Source of the DNA: Lamellibrachia satsuma
Taxonomy: Eukaryota > Annelida > Polychaeta > Sabellida > Siboglinidae
Length of the DNA stretch: 64,000 nt
Assembly: GCA_033239005.1 (NCBI GenBank)
Contig: BSQZ01000011.1
Location: 8,155,001 to 8,219,000, forward strand
Direction: 5' to 3'
Part shown: positions 1-12,270 of the stretch, one piece after another
Layout: each line of letters opens with the position of its first letter
How positions within the stretch are numbered: the stretch's first letter is position 1
Translations under genes and position numbers: made by a program
The notes under the pieces: generated by a model
Told to the model about the DNA's origin: nothing
Seen by the model: the letters and a program-made list of their open reading frames with translations, nothing else
Database searches by the model: none

Positions 1-490
1 TGCGGCTCCATCTGGCTCTCTCGGAATTCTTATTTTCCAGCCTGATGGTTAGATGGAGGGGTAGCAAATTCTCGTAACGGGACGTCTTGCCTCACCTTAC
101 CCTATTTTTGAAGGTGAAGATTTATGGTTCAATCTTGTTATGTCGTACGGCGATTTCTATATGATATGTTGCAAAACGGGCATGGTTTTGTTTCATCGCC
201 GTATTTGTCAAGAGATTAAATTGTACCTGGATAATTAGTCTTAACCAACTGAGATGTTACAAATGGCGTCGAAAATAATAATACATTGAACTAAACACCT
301 CTTTTTAATTCACATACCAATTTAGCAAATTATCAATGCAAGTTTGCATTGCTTAGCTTAATATTCATTGACATGCCTGTGCGAATCACGACAACAATTA
401 TTTATATAATGCCCACTTGTTAGTGAATATACGGTGTGCTTGATTTTTTTAATTTTAATTGATGTATGATATCATATATTAAAGTTATTT
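1..490. other. AT-rich intergenic stretch, nothing recognised
   Basis: I see no coding pattern, RNA gene or repeat boundary here. The sequence is AT-rich with short direct repeats only. Confidence 0.5.
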
Positions 491-496
491 GAATTG

Positions 497-640
497 AACC
501 AGGTGTCGAACTACTTCATTTCTGTCACCAAAAACGGATGTCAAACTACTTTATTACTGTCACCAAAAGAGAGGTCAAACTACACCATTACTGTCACCAA
601 AGCAGATGTCAAACTACTTCATTACAGTCACAAAAACAAG
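497..640. repeat. Short tandem repeat, about 35-bp unit, four copies
   Basis: The phrase 'caaactacttcattactgtcacc' recurs four times with small changes between 505 and 635. The small open frames across it are by-products of the repeat and are not called as genes. Confidence 0.7.
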
Positions 641-812
641 AATTACATAGTTGCATTTATATACGGAGGCGATATGTATATACAATGTATACATATACAT
701 ATAACTGGGGCTGGTTCTACATGCGCAAAATGTAGTAGACACCTGCCACAGTTAATATTACTGACACAGTTCATTCTCATTGCCTACGTGACTTCTCGAC
801 ATATACATAAAT

Positions 813-824
813 CAATACTTTCTT
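813..824. repeat. Putative 12-bp target-site duplication, left copy (right copy 3590-3601)
   Basis: The sequence caatactttctt is present exactly at 813-824 and 3590-3601, flanking the Penelope-like element. Penelope-like duplications are known to vary in length, so 12 bp is acceptable. A chance AT-rich match is possible but unlikely at this position. Confidence 0.55.
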
Positions 825-910
825 ATTAATCATAATTACCTCTCAAGAAACTTGCAGTTCGTTTTTGAATATTTCGACTGCATCTCGCAGTCTTCTTCAG
901 CAGACTGAAG

Positions 911-2536
911 TTACGGATGTGTCATATGACCAATGTCATGTGACACAAGCTGGAGTAGGACTGGTGGGAGCTCCTGGCCGACGTCTCGGTTCAGCGTAGG
1001 TTTGTTGCTGTGGATGTTAATCGCCTCCTTTATTGTTCTCCTGTACCAGTTCTCCTCGTGGTCTAGAATATTGACGTCCTTCATAGAGCACTGATGACCT
1101 GTGTTCAGTTTGTGTTCACTAATAACTGATAGGGGTTGGCGACAAGATAGATGTTCTTTGATTCTTGTGCCAAGTGTTCTGGCTGTTTCTCCTATATAGT
1201 GTTGGTCACATTCTGGGCATTGTATGTCATATACTACCCCACACTTTGCTGCCTTTGCTGTTCTGTCTTTTGGGTGTACCAACAGTGACCTCAGGGTGAT
1301 GATAGGTTTGTGGTAAACCGGGATGTTATAGGACTTGAAAATCCTTGCTATTTGTTCTGATAGTTTACTAATGTAGGGCAGACCTATGGCATGTTGTCCT
1401 CTGCTGGTTTCTGTGGTGGTGTTCTCCTTCCTTCTCGTTGGTTGCGTGGTGTTAAACATCCAAGTTTTGTAACCGTTTGCTTTCAGCACTTTCTTGATGT
1501 GGTCCACCTCTGTGTTCTTGTCTTCTCCTTCCGTTATCAGGTTTTCTGCCCTTTGGAGGAGTGTCCTGACTACTGAGCGTTTGTGTTCTAGGTGGTGATT
1601 AGAATCCCAGTTCAAATATTGGTCCGTGTGGGTTGCTTTCCGATATATCTTGACCTTGGTTGATCCATCATCATTCAGGCATACACACGTGTCTAGAAAG
1701 GCTAACGTATTGTCCTGTTCTGGTTCTACCGTGAACTTAATGTTCTCGTCCATTGAATTCAGATGGTGTGTGAAATGTTCTACTTCGCTCTCTTGTAATA
1801 CTGTGAATGTGTCATCTACATATCTCAACCAGATGTCTGGAGGATGAGGTGCTTCTCTGATGGCTCTTTCCTCAAAATGTTCCATGTATAGGTTTGCCAC
1901 TATCGGAGAGACCGGTGAACCCATGGCTGCTCCCTTCTTCTGTTTGTAGAATACTCCATCATAAATAAAATATGTGGTGTTCAGACAGATTTCTAACAGT
2001 GTGATGATCTGATTTACTGATAGTTCACATCTGTCTTTCAGTGTTGTATCCTGGTTTAGTCGGTCCTTTATCACTGATACCGCCTCTGTCACAGGGATAC
2101 TCGTGAACAGGGCTGTCACATCAAAATACACCATTTTCCTCCCTGGTGGAACTTCCAACTCTTTGATCTTCTTTACAAATTGTGTGCTGTTTTTCACAAA
2201 ATGTTCTGTTTTTCCAACTAGTGGGCTCAAAATGCTGGCTAGGAACTTTGCTGTCTTGTATGTGATGCTACCTATACTTGATACTATAGGTCTTAATGGT
2301 ACATTGTTCTTGTGGACCTTAGGCAATCCATAGAATTTTGGGACTGTTTCTGATGTAGGGTAGATCCTGTAGTATAGGGCATCTGAGATCGTCTTGGTTC
2401 TTTTCCACTCTTTCATGGTGTTGACTAGTTTACTTTTGTAAACTTTGGTGGGGTCCCTTTCCAATTTCTTGTAGGTGGTGTCGTCTACTAATAGTTCAGC
2501 AATCTTTGCGTCGTAATCTGTGGCCGTCATAATCAC
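911..2536 (-). pseudogene. Penelope-like RT and GIY-YIG endonuclease (C-terminal two thirds)
   Basis: The frame has 541 codons and encodes the catalytic part of a Penelope-like polyprotein. Visible RT motifs are PKVHK (72-76), YFDVTALFTSIP (137-148), AAMGSPVSP (203-211), the catalytic YVDD (239-242) and FLDTCV (280-285). After a linker, a GIY-YIG nuclease follows from about residue 432: GVVYDIQCPECDQHYIGET, then GTRIKEH. In this family RT copies the RNA onto a nicked target, and the GIY-YIG domain is the proposed nicking enzyme. The frame is open to its stop, so this part could still make a protein. It is called a pseudogene because it is separated from its N-terminal part (2533-3357) by a frame change. 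Confidence 0.88.
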
Positions 2537-3357
2537 AGTTGCTCTACCCTTGTCTGCTGGTAGAATCTTGATAGTCTTGTCGCTACGTAAAGTTTGAAGT
2601 GCTTTCCTCTCTTCCAGTGATATGTTAGATCTCTTTTTTTGGCTTTGTGTTTCATCACGGCTTTAGCTACATCACATCTCAACCCATCGGCCCTGTGTTT
2701 TTCTTTGATGTTCTTACATGCTAGTTCTGTTGTCGTTATCAGATCGTCTATGGGAAGGTTCTGTGGGGTAACCGCAAAATTTAAACCTTTCTTCAATAGG
2801 TTGACTTCGTCTCTGTCTAAATGTATGTTCGCTAGATTAATGACCCACCTCTCTGTGATGTTGTCCGGGTCATCTAGTTGTGGACTGTCCGCTCCGTGTT
2901 GTTGTTTGGATAACAGTTGATCATATTTTCGTTGTTGTCTTTCCCGCGTTTCCCGGAAAGTAGTTTCGTGCGCATGCTCGATGAACGCTGTCACTTCCTC
3001 CATTTCCGTTTCTGTTAGTTTCGTACGTAGGTTCGCTTCTAGCAATTCTTTTTCATCTTGTAATTTGTTCACCGTAAAATGGCACTGAGAAATTCTGATG
3101 TTTAACAATTTCTTCTCTGCTTTTCTCAGGATTGTTGACGCTTTTATTCCCTTCACCGTCGATCTTATATGTAGGCTCTTTGGAATTACGTTGTCATGGA
3201 GACAACGTGTATTGAAATGGCGGTGGTTCTTCCAGCAAGCTAACTTCCTCGTCGTTTTCTCCAGCCCCAGTAACGTTTTCACAACCTCTCGTTCGTGTTG
3301 TCGAATGATCCTTGAATGGATAGTTGATCCGGTTTCTTGGTTATTAATATTAATCAT
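2533..3357 (-). pseudogene. Penelope-like polyprotein, N-terminal part
   Basis: The frame has 274 codons, is basic and helical, and carries the conserved pre-RT segment of Penelope-like elements (WVINLANIHLDRDEV followed by LLKKGLNFAVTP, about residues 169-197). Its last 40 or so codons are out of frame. The RT-side frame is open upstream of its first ATG and meets this one near a run of seven T (2634-2640), so a single-base indel there explains the break. The coding region was probably one ORF of roughly 800 codons. The indel may be a real mutation or a homopolymer sequencing error. Confidence 0.75.
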
Positions 3358-3604
3358 AATTACCTTTCAAGAAACTTGCAGTTCGTTTTTGAATATTTCG
3401 ATTGCATCGTCGGCCAGGAGCTCCCACCAGTCCTACTCTAGCTTGTGTCACATGACATTGGTCATGTGACAGTCTGCTGAAGAAGACTGCGAGATGCAGT
3501 CGAAATATTCAAAAACGAACTGCAAGTTTCTTGAGAGGTAATTATGATTAATATTAATAACCAAGAAACCGGATCATCCATCCATTCAACAATACTTTCT
3601 TGGT

Positions 3605-3900
3605 TAATATAAAAGGAATCCTAGGACATTTCGGACGAACGAACGGAAATTCGTCAACAAGTAAGCAGAGAGACATATAAATGTGTCAATATCGTTACAT
3701 ATACAAATATGTAAGGTAAATATCCGGCCGATTAATCAACACATCCCCTTCGTTAGCATTTATCCAGTGAAATAGCGTGTAGGCGGTTGTTGGGTATTTA
3801 ACCATATTCGTCCGGTCAAATAGCCAATGTGACGCTACGGGTTATTCTTTCGTATCCGGACAAATAGTGCCCCATGTTCCAAATGCAGATTCGCCGATGC
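3605..3900. other. Intergenic, nothing recognised
   Basis: No coding pattern or repeat is seen between the Penelope-like element and the LINE fossil that follows. Confidence 0.4.
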
Positions 3901-3904
3901 ACTT

Positions 3905-4270
3905 CTTGGGGATGTATTGCTACAGTGTCAGCGCGTGGTCCTCGCGTAAAGGCCCATCGCGACATCTTAGCTGCAACAGTTCCGCCAAGTAAGTCGACGC
4001 CAAACTATGGACACATCTGTACGCAAACACCAACACATTGAACGTGATGCGGCTCGCTATCGGCAGCCAATGCAACATCATTGGCACAGGTGTGATGTGC
4101 TCATGCCAACGGGTGCGTGTCACTAGTCTGGCGGCATTGTTTTGTATTCGTTGTAGGCGAGCTGTCGGAGATGACTGTAGAACAAGTTGGATGAATTACA
4201 ATAGTCCAGAAGAGAGGTGACGAGTGGGTTGACAGCACTTGTTGGCTTCAGTTTGATGACAGTCTGTACA
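3905..4270 (-). pseudogene. Non-LTR retrotransposon C-terminal fossil
   Basis: The minus strand reads a decayed LINE C-terminal region. LLDYCNSS lies near 4190, then (after a frame change near 4156) QNNAARLVTRTRWHEHITPV and LHWLPIASRI, ending near 3920. The LDYCN / NNAARLV / LHWLPI series is characteristic of the post-RT thumb region of CR1/L2-type LINEs. It lacks RT motifs and is truncated on both sides. It differs in sequence from the LINE family found elsewhere in the window. Confidence 0.75.
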
Positions 4271-6764
4271 GATGATAGTTACAAGCAGCACACACAGCTG
4301 TCACGTGATGTGTCATCGTCAGATGTTGGCCCATATTAACTCACACGTTTCGTACAATATATACTGGTTATACAAGATACACCACCAGGCCCGCAGCAGA
4401 GTTGATTGGGGGGGTGCATTTTTAAAGAAAGCGGAACTCTTGGGGGGGTCCGGGAAAAATTTTCATTCAAACATAACACCAAAAATTAGATCATATTTGT
4501 ATAGTTTAGTTATTAGTTATTGAATCGAGTACCAAGCGCCGCGTAAGCAATTTTGAAGATATATATAAACTATTTCATAAAAGTCATATTTTCAGACATG
4601 ATTAACAGGGGTCGGCAACAGGCGGCCCTCGCGCCACGTGCTGCCGACGGAGCAATTTGTTATTGGGTCCGCGGTGAGATTGTGCGTAATCCGGCCCGCC
4701 CACTACTGCCACCGATGTGGGTATATGAAATAAATAAATAGTACATCACGCCTACAGTGTCGTCGACACTGCATCAAATACTGTGCTTCAACTTCACCAT
4801 TTACACGGGTTGTATATGTGTCAACCCGGTCGCATTTTTCGAGGGATAAAGCGCGCAACACTAGTTATATGGATTTGGTCAAAACGCACGCGCGCAGCGA
4901 CCTATAAATATGGGCACAAAATATTCATAAAGTATATGTAAAAAAAAACAATAATAAATATGGTTACTATGGAAAATGCATTAACGGTTTAACAACCACG
5001 GTGCTCTCGGTTGTATTACGTTACAGTAGCACTTATGCTACAGTTGCACTGCTCGCTGCTTGCAGCATCTTGACGTTTGGCACGTAGAGTGAAGGGCACA
5101 CATCGCTGTTTATTTTGACAAAGTGCAATACGCATGTTGTGCCCTGAGCCAACTCGCTCCGAACGTCTCTTTCTTCCTAATCATACTGACTGTTCGTTCT
5201 TTGGCTACATTCGACATAGGTAGGTAGGTGCCAATACTGAGTACTGCACACCTGTGAGATTGGTAACATATATCGGCAAGACCGCAAACGAACACGTGGA
5301 TTATCTACTTCCGCTGGTTTGCCGCGCATGCTCAAAGGGAGCTTGCCGTGCAAACTGGGATATATTGATTGGTTCTCATGAAATGTCGACGCAGCTGACT
5401 GGGCACGTCTAAAACATTCCCGACAGTCGCTCTTCGGACATGTTTTGAACCAATGATATTTTATTCGGATGACGTTTGGTAAATTCGAGTCGTATCAAGT
5501 AATAAAAAAACTGTTTAAAAACATACGATACCGTACGGAATATCTCCTACGCCCGTAAGACCATCAAATTTAAGAAAATACGCAAGTCTTACGGGTAAAT
5601 TGCAAGATGTGTTTCCTATGTCGGTATGACAAGGGGAACCAGCATTATATTTGCCAAGGAACATACCTTGCCAAGCCACTGCCGACATGAAGGCTCGTGG
5701 ACTTGATCATCGTTACATGGCGGGTGCAAGAGCCGTCATGATAAGCTGGGGTAGCTTGTATTTCATTGTCGAAATAAAAGCCAACTTGTATAAAAAAATA
5801 CAGCCCACCATTCACTGATCCATAGAGCAGATAAGATTACATAGCAAAGAATCAGGCCGATACCATCCTCGGAGTGAACCAAACACGCTGAATAACAACC
5901 GTTGTTCATTTGTTATCCAAAAATTCAAGTTAAGCCAATTTAGGTAACTCTTCTCATTAACGCACACACAAATTCAAATAAAATTTATACTAGTTTTATA
6001 CTACTTACAAGAAGAATTGCTTTTACGTGATCTTGCTTTCTGGGAACATTACTGGCGCCATCTCTCGCACCATCTTAGTAAACTCGTCTGCTGCTGACGT
6101 CGTGTGGTACGCGAGCCGATTCACCACCATCGTCTACGCTTTGATCACGCCATCAAAAATAGTTGTCCATGCCACCGTTGGTTGCCAGAACAGATTTAGC
6201 TAACGTCACGTGTCATGCAGTCTATCAGACGTGGCGACACACGTCTGCGCACCCACCATCTTCTTGAGGCACAAACGACGGAAATTCCCTATACCCTGTT
6301 AGCTACGTCGCGATTTCATGGTGCAACATGTTTCCTGTGTGAGTTAAATGTCGCTAGTGTTTGAACTGATCTAGGGCAAGTTGAACTAAAAAGATAGTAT
6401 TGCCAAAAAATAAAGTCAATTCTACAAAATGCCGGACATTTGCTTTCTATTGCAAAGGTATCACTAAATAAAACAGCACGAAAAAAAATGTGCCTCTTGT
6501 GGGAATCGTACCAAAACGTTTACCGCTACGTATCGGAACGCTACAACCGCACCTGCTCAGCCACTGAGATCTAAGACATAATAACGCATTGTGTTTTGAG
6601 CTTTATACACCAGCCGTCAGCTCGCCAGTCGCGCTCCATAAAATAATAATTATTATTTGGGGGGGGGGGCTTTTCTGCTGTCAAAGCGCGGGAGTTCCGC
6701 CGATGTTTCCACGGTAGTTCTGCGGGCCCTTCCGTCGGAATACCCCTGGAGTTCCGGGTTATTG
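4271..6764. other. Long stretch without recognised genes
   Basis: At about 4607 the sequence CAGGGGTCGGCAACAGGCGG resembles a hAT-type terminal repeat, but I find no partner end nearby. Otherwise there are only short open frames without family resemblance, a G run near 6658-6670 and scattered AT-rich DNA. Confidence 0.4.
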
Positions 6765-7075
6765 TGACTCCAACAGAAATTCTGATGACGCAGAACTCTT
6801 ATGTATCAACACCAACGGCCCCAACAACATTTCCTGACAAGGCGGAACTGTTTCATCGACCCACCCCAAACAGTATCTGACGAAGCGGAACTCGTTAGTC
6901 TCAACGCACCTCTAAACATTTTCCGACGAAACGGAACTCTTCAAACTCAACGGCCCCCTAATAACGGTCTGACTGATTGGAACTCTTCAGTCTCATCGGC
7001 CCCCAAAACCTGTTTCATGAAGCTTCAGTCTCAATAACCACCAACAAATTCCTTCTAACGAAACGAAATTCTTCT
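6765..7075. repeat. Degenerate minisatellite, about 50-bp unit
   Basis: A phrase of the form 'gacgaaacggaactcttcag...caacggcccc' recurs about five times with strong divergence (near 6830, 6880, 6925, 6970 and 7050). Small open frames across it follow the repeat period. Confidence 0.6.
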
Positions 7076-7950
7076 GAACCACCGGTGGGGGTGGGGGGGG
7101 GTGCGAACGCACCCTAACGCACCCTACGGGCCTGATTAGTATGTCATGATGTTTCGTGTTGTTCTGGAGAGGACATTTCATTTAACACACATACATTCGC
7201 AAGACCAGTTAGAACCATATTTAAACTTATAACAAATTCCTACACGTCTGAAGGCTCCTGACTCTGATAGAGAAATATTTTATAGTAATGTGTAATAACC
7301 ACTGGTGTATTACTATTTGGCATTGGGATGTTGGCGTTTTGGAGAGAATATATTTTTAACGGAAAATGACGCGCACGAGTTTATGATGGCCAAATATTGT
7401 AAACCTACATACTTAGACGAAATTGGCTTTTTGGTTTGGACTTGGGATGTCTAATACATTTTATGATTACATTTTTCATCGGTGGGAATTCATCATTATT
7501 GGTACTATTTGGGTTCCTTTTTAGGTAGGACTTTCCATTTGTTAACGGAATATGCACAATTAAATACAAATTGACTTTATGCAGTAAATACTAGTCCAAT
7601 GTGAACCAAATTTGTTATATTTAGTTCACTGATTGACAGACAATTTAATCAAAGTGGTTGTTGCTGGATAACTTGCTTCATTGAATTGCATGTTTTACTA
7701 CTAACAGAAACTGATGTGGGATTAAGAAATGTGTCAAAACAGCATAATGTGCAGATTTTCCTTAACAAATATATTATATATCTCCATGAGATGTCGCCTG
7801 TAGGTTCCTTACTGTAGCCACTACATGATAATCACACTTAATTAATATTATACAATGAATTGTTACAATGAGCGAAACTATATTTTGGCAAGAGTGTACC
7901 TTAAACACCCCTAGGAAAAAACACCTAACCATGTAAGGCCCAAATACAAA
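7076..7950. other. AT-rich intergenic, nothing recognised
   Basis: A G-rich run lies at 7086-7101. No coding or RNA signal is seen up to the 5' truncation point of LINE copy A. Confidence 0.4.
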
Positions 7951-7959
7951 GGAGATGAC

Positions 7960-8439
7960 GTGGTGGTCTGCTTGCCTGGAGCCAAAATAGAGGCGATAAC
8001 TGAGAGGGTAAAAAACATCGTAGGTTCGGGTAAGGGTGGATCTGTTTTAGTACACTTAGGGACAAATAACGTAGAGAGGGAGGGTACAACTGCCATAGTT
8101 AGGAAACATAGGCAGTTGGTCAGAACACTAAAACAGACGCGGGTTGAGCAGGTAATACTGTCAGGGATTTTACCTGTAATGGGTAGGAGGGGTCACAAAA
8201 ATCGAAATTGTCGGGGGGTGGCAATTAACATGTTAGTCCAGAAGCTATGTTGGGAAGAGGAAGTTGGATTTGTGGATTTATGGGGAAGTTTTGTTGGGAA
8301 GGCTGATATGTACATGAAGGATGGGCTTCATCTAAGTGGAAAGGGGGCAGCAGTATTCGCGGAAGAACTTTCAGCAGCAGTAGATAGTGACATGGGTACA
8401 ATGACAAATATTTTTGGAAGTAAACATTGTTTAAACTAG
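7960..8439 (+). pseudogene. LINE copy A ORF1, SGNH-hydrolase part (5' truncated)
   Basis: The remnant has 159 codons. The N-terminal GDS nucleophile block is lost by truncation, but the block with VHLGTNNVERE (residues 31-41, conserved G and N) and the C-terminal DGLHLSGKG (about 121-129, catalytic Asp and His) remain. SGNH/GDSL esterase domains are known in ORF1 proteins of some CR1 and L2 LINEs; their role in retrotransposition is unsettled. The stop codon lies inside the start of the endonuclease frame, so ORF1 and ORF2 are tightly packed. Confidence 0.8.
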
Positions 8440-9602
8440 AAGTGCAAGGGGGTTACCTAGAGGTGTCTCAAGTAGAACAAGAGGCCACTAGCACAGATAA
8501 ACCAATATCAAATCGTCCGAAAAACATCTCTGAAAAAGGTTATAGATGCGTATGTTTAAATGCAAGGAGCATAGTAAATAAGAAAAACGAATTAAACAGT
8601 ATGGTAGAAGATATTGACCCTCACATAATTGGAATAACTGAATCACGGGCCAACATAGATATAACAGATGCTGAATTAGGACTGACAGGTTACGTAATAT
8701 TTAGGAAAGATCGAATAGGAAGAAGGGGCGGGGGAGTTATTTTATATGTTAAAGAATCTATTCAGGCTTATGAAATAAAACTAGAAAGGGAAGCAGATTG
8801 CGGTGAAGCTGTTTGGTGCAAAATTGTTTCAGGAAATTCAAAATTAACTATTGGATTAGTTTACCGAAGTCCAAACATAAACGAAGAGGACAACACAAAA
8901 ATAAAAAACGCTATAAAGGAAGTTAGTAAAGGGGAATGTATCATAATGGGAGATTTTAACCATGGACACATACAATGGAATTCTCTAGAGAGCACAGGGA
9001 TTGAGGACCAACAATTTCTATTTTTAATCCAGGATAGCTTTCTTACTCAGCACGTGCTAGAACCAACCAGGGGAGAAAATGCATTAGATATAGTTTTGTC
9101 ATCACAAAACGAATTAGTGGACAATGTGAAAATATTTGAACCATTGGGTAACAGTGGCCATAATCAAATACATTTTGACATCAATGTAAAATCAGAAAGT
9201 AAAAATAAGAAAAAGTACAAGAGAAACTTCCACAAAGGTAACTACAAAGATATGAGAAAATACTTAGCAAAGCTAGATTGGAATAACATGTTGATTAATA
9301 AGACCGCAATTGAATGTTCGAATTTTCTAAAATATGAAATTGAGAGTATCATCGATAAATTTGTTCCCTTCCAAAAACAAGGAAAACGGTGTAGAAAGAA
9401 ACACTTGTCAAAAGAGGCTATTAGAAAAATAGTGGTAAAACAAACTATGTGGAGGGTTTATAGGCGTACCAGAAAGGAAGAAGACTATGCAAATTACAAA
9501 GAGGCACTTAATGCAGCTACAACTGAAATCAGACATTCTAAAAGAAGCTATGAGCAAAACCTAGCATGTAAGCAAGAGTTGTTATGCATATGTCAGGAGT
9601 AA
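8427..9602 (+). pseudogene. LINE copy A ORF2, apurinic-like endonuclease and linker
   Basis: The frame has 391 codons and covers the AP-endonuclease (EEP fold) that nicks target DNA to prime reverse transcription. Visible blocks are LNARSIVNKKNEL (N), IGITES (catalytic Glu), GLVYRSPN, IMGDFNHG, and a C-terminal LGNSGHNQIHFD. The usual SDH triad here reads SGH, whereas copies D and E of the same family keep SDH, so a catalytic Asp is lost in this copy. The frame is broken near 9590, before the RT domain. Confidence 0.85.
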
Positions 9603-9695
9603 ACAAAACGTACAAGACAAGGTTGGACCTCTAGAAGACAGTGCTGGAAATATAATATCACAGGGGTTTTTAATGGCGGAAGACCTAAATGTTCA

Positions 9696-11272
9696 GTGTT
9701 TACCAAAGAAGATATTAGTTCATTACCAGTTGCTGATGCTAAATTTCAGGAGGCTAAATCTGACTATTTAGGTCCGTTAGTTGTAACTCCAGAATTGGTA
9801 GCTAAGAAAATAAAGGCAATGAAGGATAACAAATCACCGGGAGTGGATGGGATTCCTCCAAAATTACTAATGGAAACAGTAGAACAAATCAGTATACCAC
9901 TTCCAAGAGTATTCAACTTGTCATTAAAAGAGGGGGTTGTTCCGTTTGAATGGAAAGAAGCAAACATCATACCATTATAAGTCAGAGAATTACAGACCAG
10001 AGAGTTTAACGTCAGTAATTTGTAAATTATTAGAAAGGTTAATTAAAGACCATATGGTGGACTTCCTCGTTAAGCATAAATTATTAAATTCATCTCAACA
10101 TGGATTCCTTTAAGCGAGGTCATGCTTATCAAATATGTTATGTTTTTTGGAAGAAATCACTAAGTGGATAGACGTGGGATCGCCACTAGATATTATCTAC
10201 TTACATTTTCAGAAAGCTTTTGACAAAGGTGCCACATCAAAGATTACTACTTAAATTAAAAGCCCATGGTATCGGGGATAGCATAACTGACTGGATAGAA
10301 GAATGGCTGACTGACAGAAGACAACGAGTTGTAGTAGATGGAGAAGTTTCAAATTGGAAATCGGTTTTGAGTGGGGTACCTCAAGGGTCGGTATTAGGAC
10401 CAATATTATTCTTAATATATATCAATGACTTGGACAACAGTATAACAAGTAACGTACTGAAATTTGCGGATGACACAAAACTGTTTAGAAAGGTTAGTAC
10501 TGATGGTGATAAACAACATTTACAAAACGATCTAGACAGATTAGTGAAATGGTCTGAGAAATGGCAGATGTTGTTCAATTTTGGGAAATGTAAATGCCTA
10601 CATACAGGACATGGGAATTTGAATGTAAACTATAAAATGGGAGATACTGTTCTGGGTACTACTGTAAAAGAAAAGGACTTAGGAGTTACAATAAGCGCTG
10701 ATATGAAAGTTTCAGAGCAGTGTGGTATTGCAGCTTCAAAGGGTAATCAAATCCTTGGATCGATTAGAAGAAACATAACATACAAGGGAAAAAAGTTAAT
10801 TATACCACTTTATAAAGCAATAGTTAGACCTCATTTAGAATATTGTATACAAGCATGGAGACCATATCGTAAGAAGGATATAGATACGCTTGAACGCATA
10901 CAAAGGAGAGCAACTAAAATGATTCCAGAACTTAGAGACCTTAGTTATGAAGAACGCCTGAAAGAATGTGGTTTAACAACTCTAGAGACAAGGAGGTTAA
11001 GAGGAGATCAGATTGAAGTTTTTAAGATATTGAATGGGTATGAAAATATTGATAGAAATATGTTTTTCTCGCTCACGAAGGATAGCAGAACTAGAGGACA
11101 TGAGGTAAAATTAGTAAAGGATCAATGTAGATTGGACATCAGGAAGCACTCGTTCTCACAGAGGACAATAAATGAATGGAACAAATTGTCTACAGATTGT
11201 GTAACTGCTAGCAGCGTGAATATGTTTAAAAACAAGGTAGACACATATCTCAGGAGGGCGGGTTATAAGTAG
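9696..11272 (+). pseudogene. LINE copy A ORF2, reverse transcriptase and C-terminal domain
   Basis: The RT starts with the conserved KKIKAMKDNKSPGVDGIPPK (in 9696-9980). A stop and frame change follow near 9978-10220. From 10220 a 350-codon frame carries SGVPQGSVLGPILFLIYIND, the catalytic FADDTKLF (motif C), a thumb with RPHLEYCIQAWRPY and RIQRRATKMIPELRD, and a conserved C-terminus. Compared with copy E, short pieces near 10110-10220 are rearranged. The frame from 10220 is intact to the stop, which suggests a fairly young copy. Confidence 0.85.
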
Positions 11273-11375
11273 ATGAACATTGTTGGACTCTCGATAAGCC
11301 AATGGCTTCCTTGTCCACTTGCCATCTGGGCCTTTGGCTTGGATGGCAAATCTTGTTAAATCTTGTTAAATACCT

Positions 11376-11970
11376 TAGAAACGGTGCACACAAATTATCA
11401 CCTTGGGGAAATGTTTAGTATAGCCCACAATCGCCAGGTGCCAGCACTAAGAAACATACGTGTCACTGGAATCTTGGACGTCTTATTTTATGTTAGCGTT
11501 TAAAAGTGATAGTTCGTACGCCCGCACACACGCACGTACGCCCGCACGCACGTACACCCGCAAGCACACACACCCACACGCATACGCGCACCCGCACACA
11601 CGTGAATAGGAATGCACATATGGGCCCAATATTTGATGTAGGTGCATAGTGATGGATGACCAAAGACTAACACTCGGAGTGGTAGCCTTGACCATCCAGT
11701 GAGATGTGGCTGAGGGGGCACACAGTTCGTAGCCTCAGAAGAACACACAGGAAAAGACGGATTCTCGACATGTGGTTTTGTTTGTTAAATATTTTGTCTT
11801 CGCGAACGCGATGGTAAAATAGTCTAACTGGAAAGGCGTATTATGACTGTTGGCGGTCTCAGAGTTCAACGCATCTATATGTTAATACTCTACATTTTGG
11901 GGTCAGTCTGGCAGTATCTCCTCCCAGGCGCCGACGTCCACCCGTCTCTTTCTATGTTCCTTCACCTCCT
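11376..11970. other. Intergenic with a CACG/CGCA-type microsatellite
   Basis: A CA/CG-rich simple repeat occupies about 11518-11600. Nothing else is recognised. Confidence 0.5.
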
Positions 11971-11971
11971 T

Positions 11972-12270
11972 GGACCAGTCGCCTCTGATCTGACACTGTT
12001 GTCGTCATCAGAAGTTGTAGTCTGACGTGCAAATTCGGAAACACATGTATCACCATCATAAGACACAATGAACGAATTCAGCTTTAAAGGAGGTTTCGGT
12101 GTACTTTCAAGCAGACTGCAGTGGCAGATCTCTATGGAAAGTGCTGCTCCACCCAAATCGGTACAGTAAACATTATCGAGAAACCTTCTTGGACCAGTCG
12201 CCTATGATCTGACACTGTTGTCGTCATCAGAAGTTGTAGCCTAATGTGCAAATTCGGAAACACATTGTTA
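11972..12270. repeat. Pair of roughly 75-bp direct repeats, 218 bp apart
   Basis: The stretch from 'ttggaccagtcgcct' to 'gcaaattcggaaacacat' occurs at 11972-12048 and again at 12190-12266 with few differences. I do not recognise the family. It may be a partial tandem duplication of a 218-bp unit. Confidence 0.7.

Larger units (their letters stand above)
825..3589 (-). mobile_element. Penelope-like retroelement (GIY-YIG type), nearly full length
   Basis: The element reads on the minus strand and holds an RT plus GIY-YIG endonuclease coding region (911-3357). The 3' terminal segment (about 830-885) recurs in direct orientation at 3349-3408. It is followed at 3409-3570 by an inverted copy of the last roughly 150 bp (compare 842-985). 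A terminal direct repeat plus an adjoining inverted fragment is the pseudo-LTR arrangement known for Penelope-like elements. The 12-mer caatactttctt occurs just outside both ends (813-824 and 3590-3601) and is a good target-duplication candidate. Boundaries are inferred from these repeats. Confidence 0.8.
7951..11375 (+). mobile_element. LINE copy A (CR1/L2-type, SGNH ORF1), 5' truncated
   Basis: This is a non-LTR retrotransposon. Homology to copy E (59745-62865, minus) starts near 7951, inside ORF1, and runs to a 3' end made of tandem AATCTTGTTA units near 11345-11371. A short 3' terminal repeat in place of a long poly(A) is typical of CR1/L2-type LINEs. Order: SGNH part of ORF1, apurinic endonuclease, reverse transcriptase, C-terminal domain. 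It is damaged between endonuclease and RT. At least five other pieces of the same family lie in the window. Confidence 0.88.

Noticed and set aside
4600..4640. hAT transposon called from the single end CAGGGGTCGGCAA
   Set aside because: No matching opposite end or target duplication was found, so only a note was kept.
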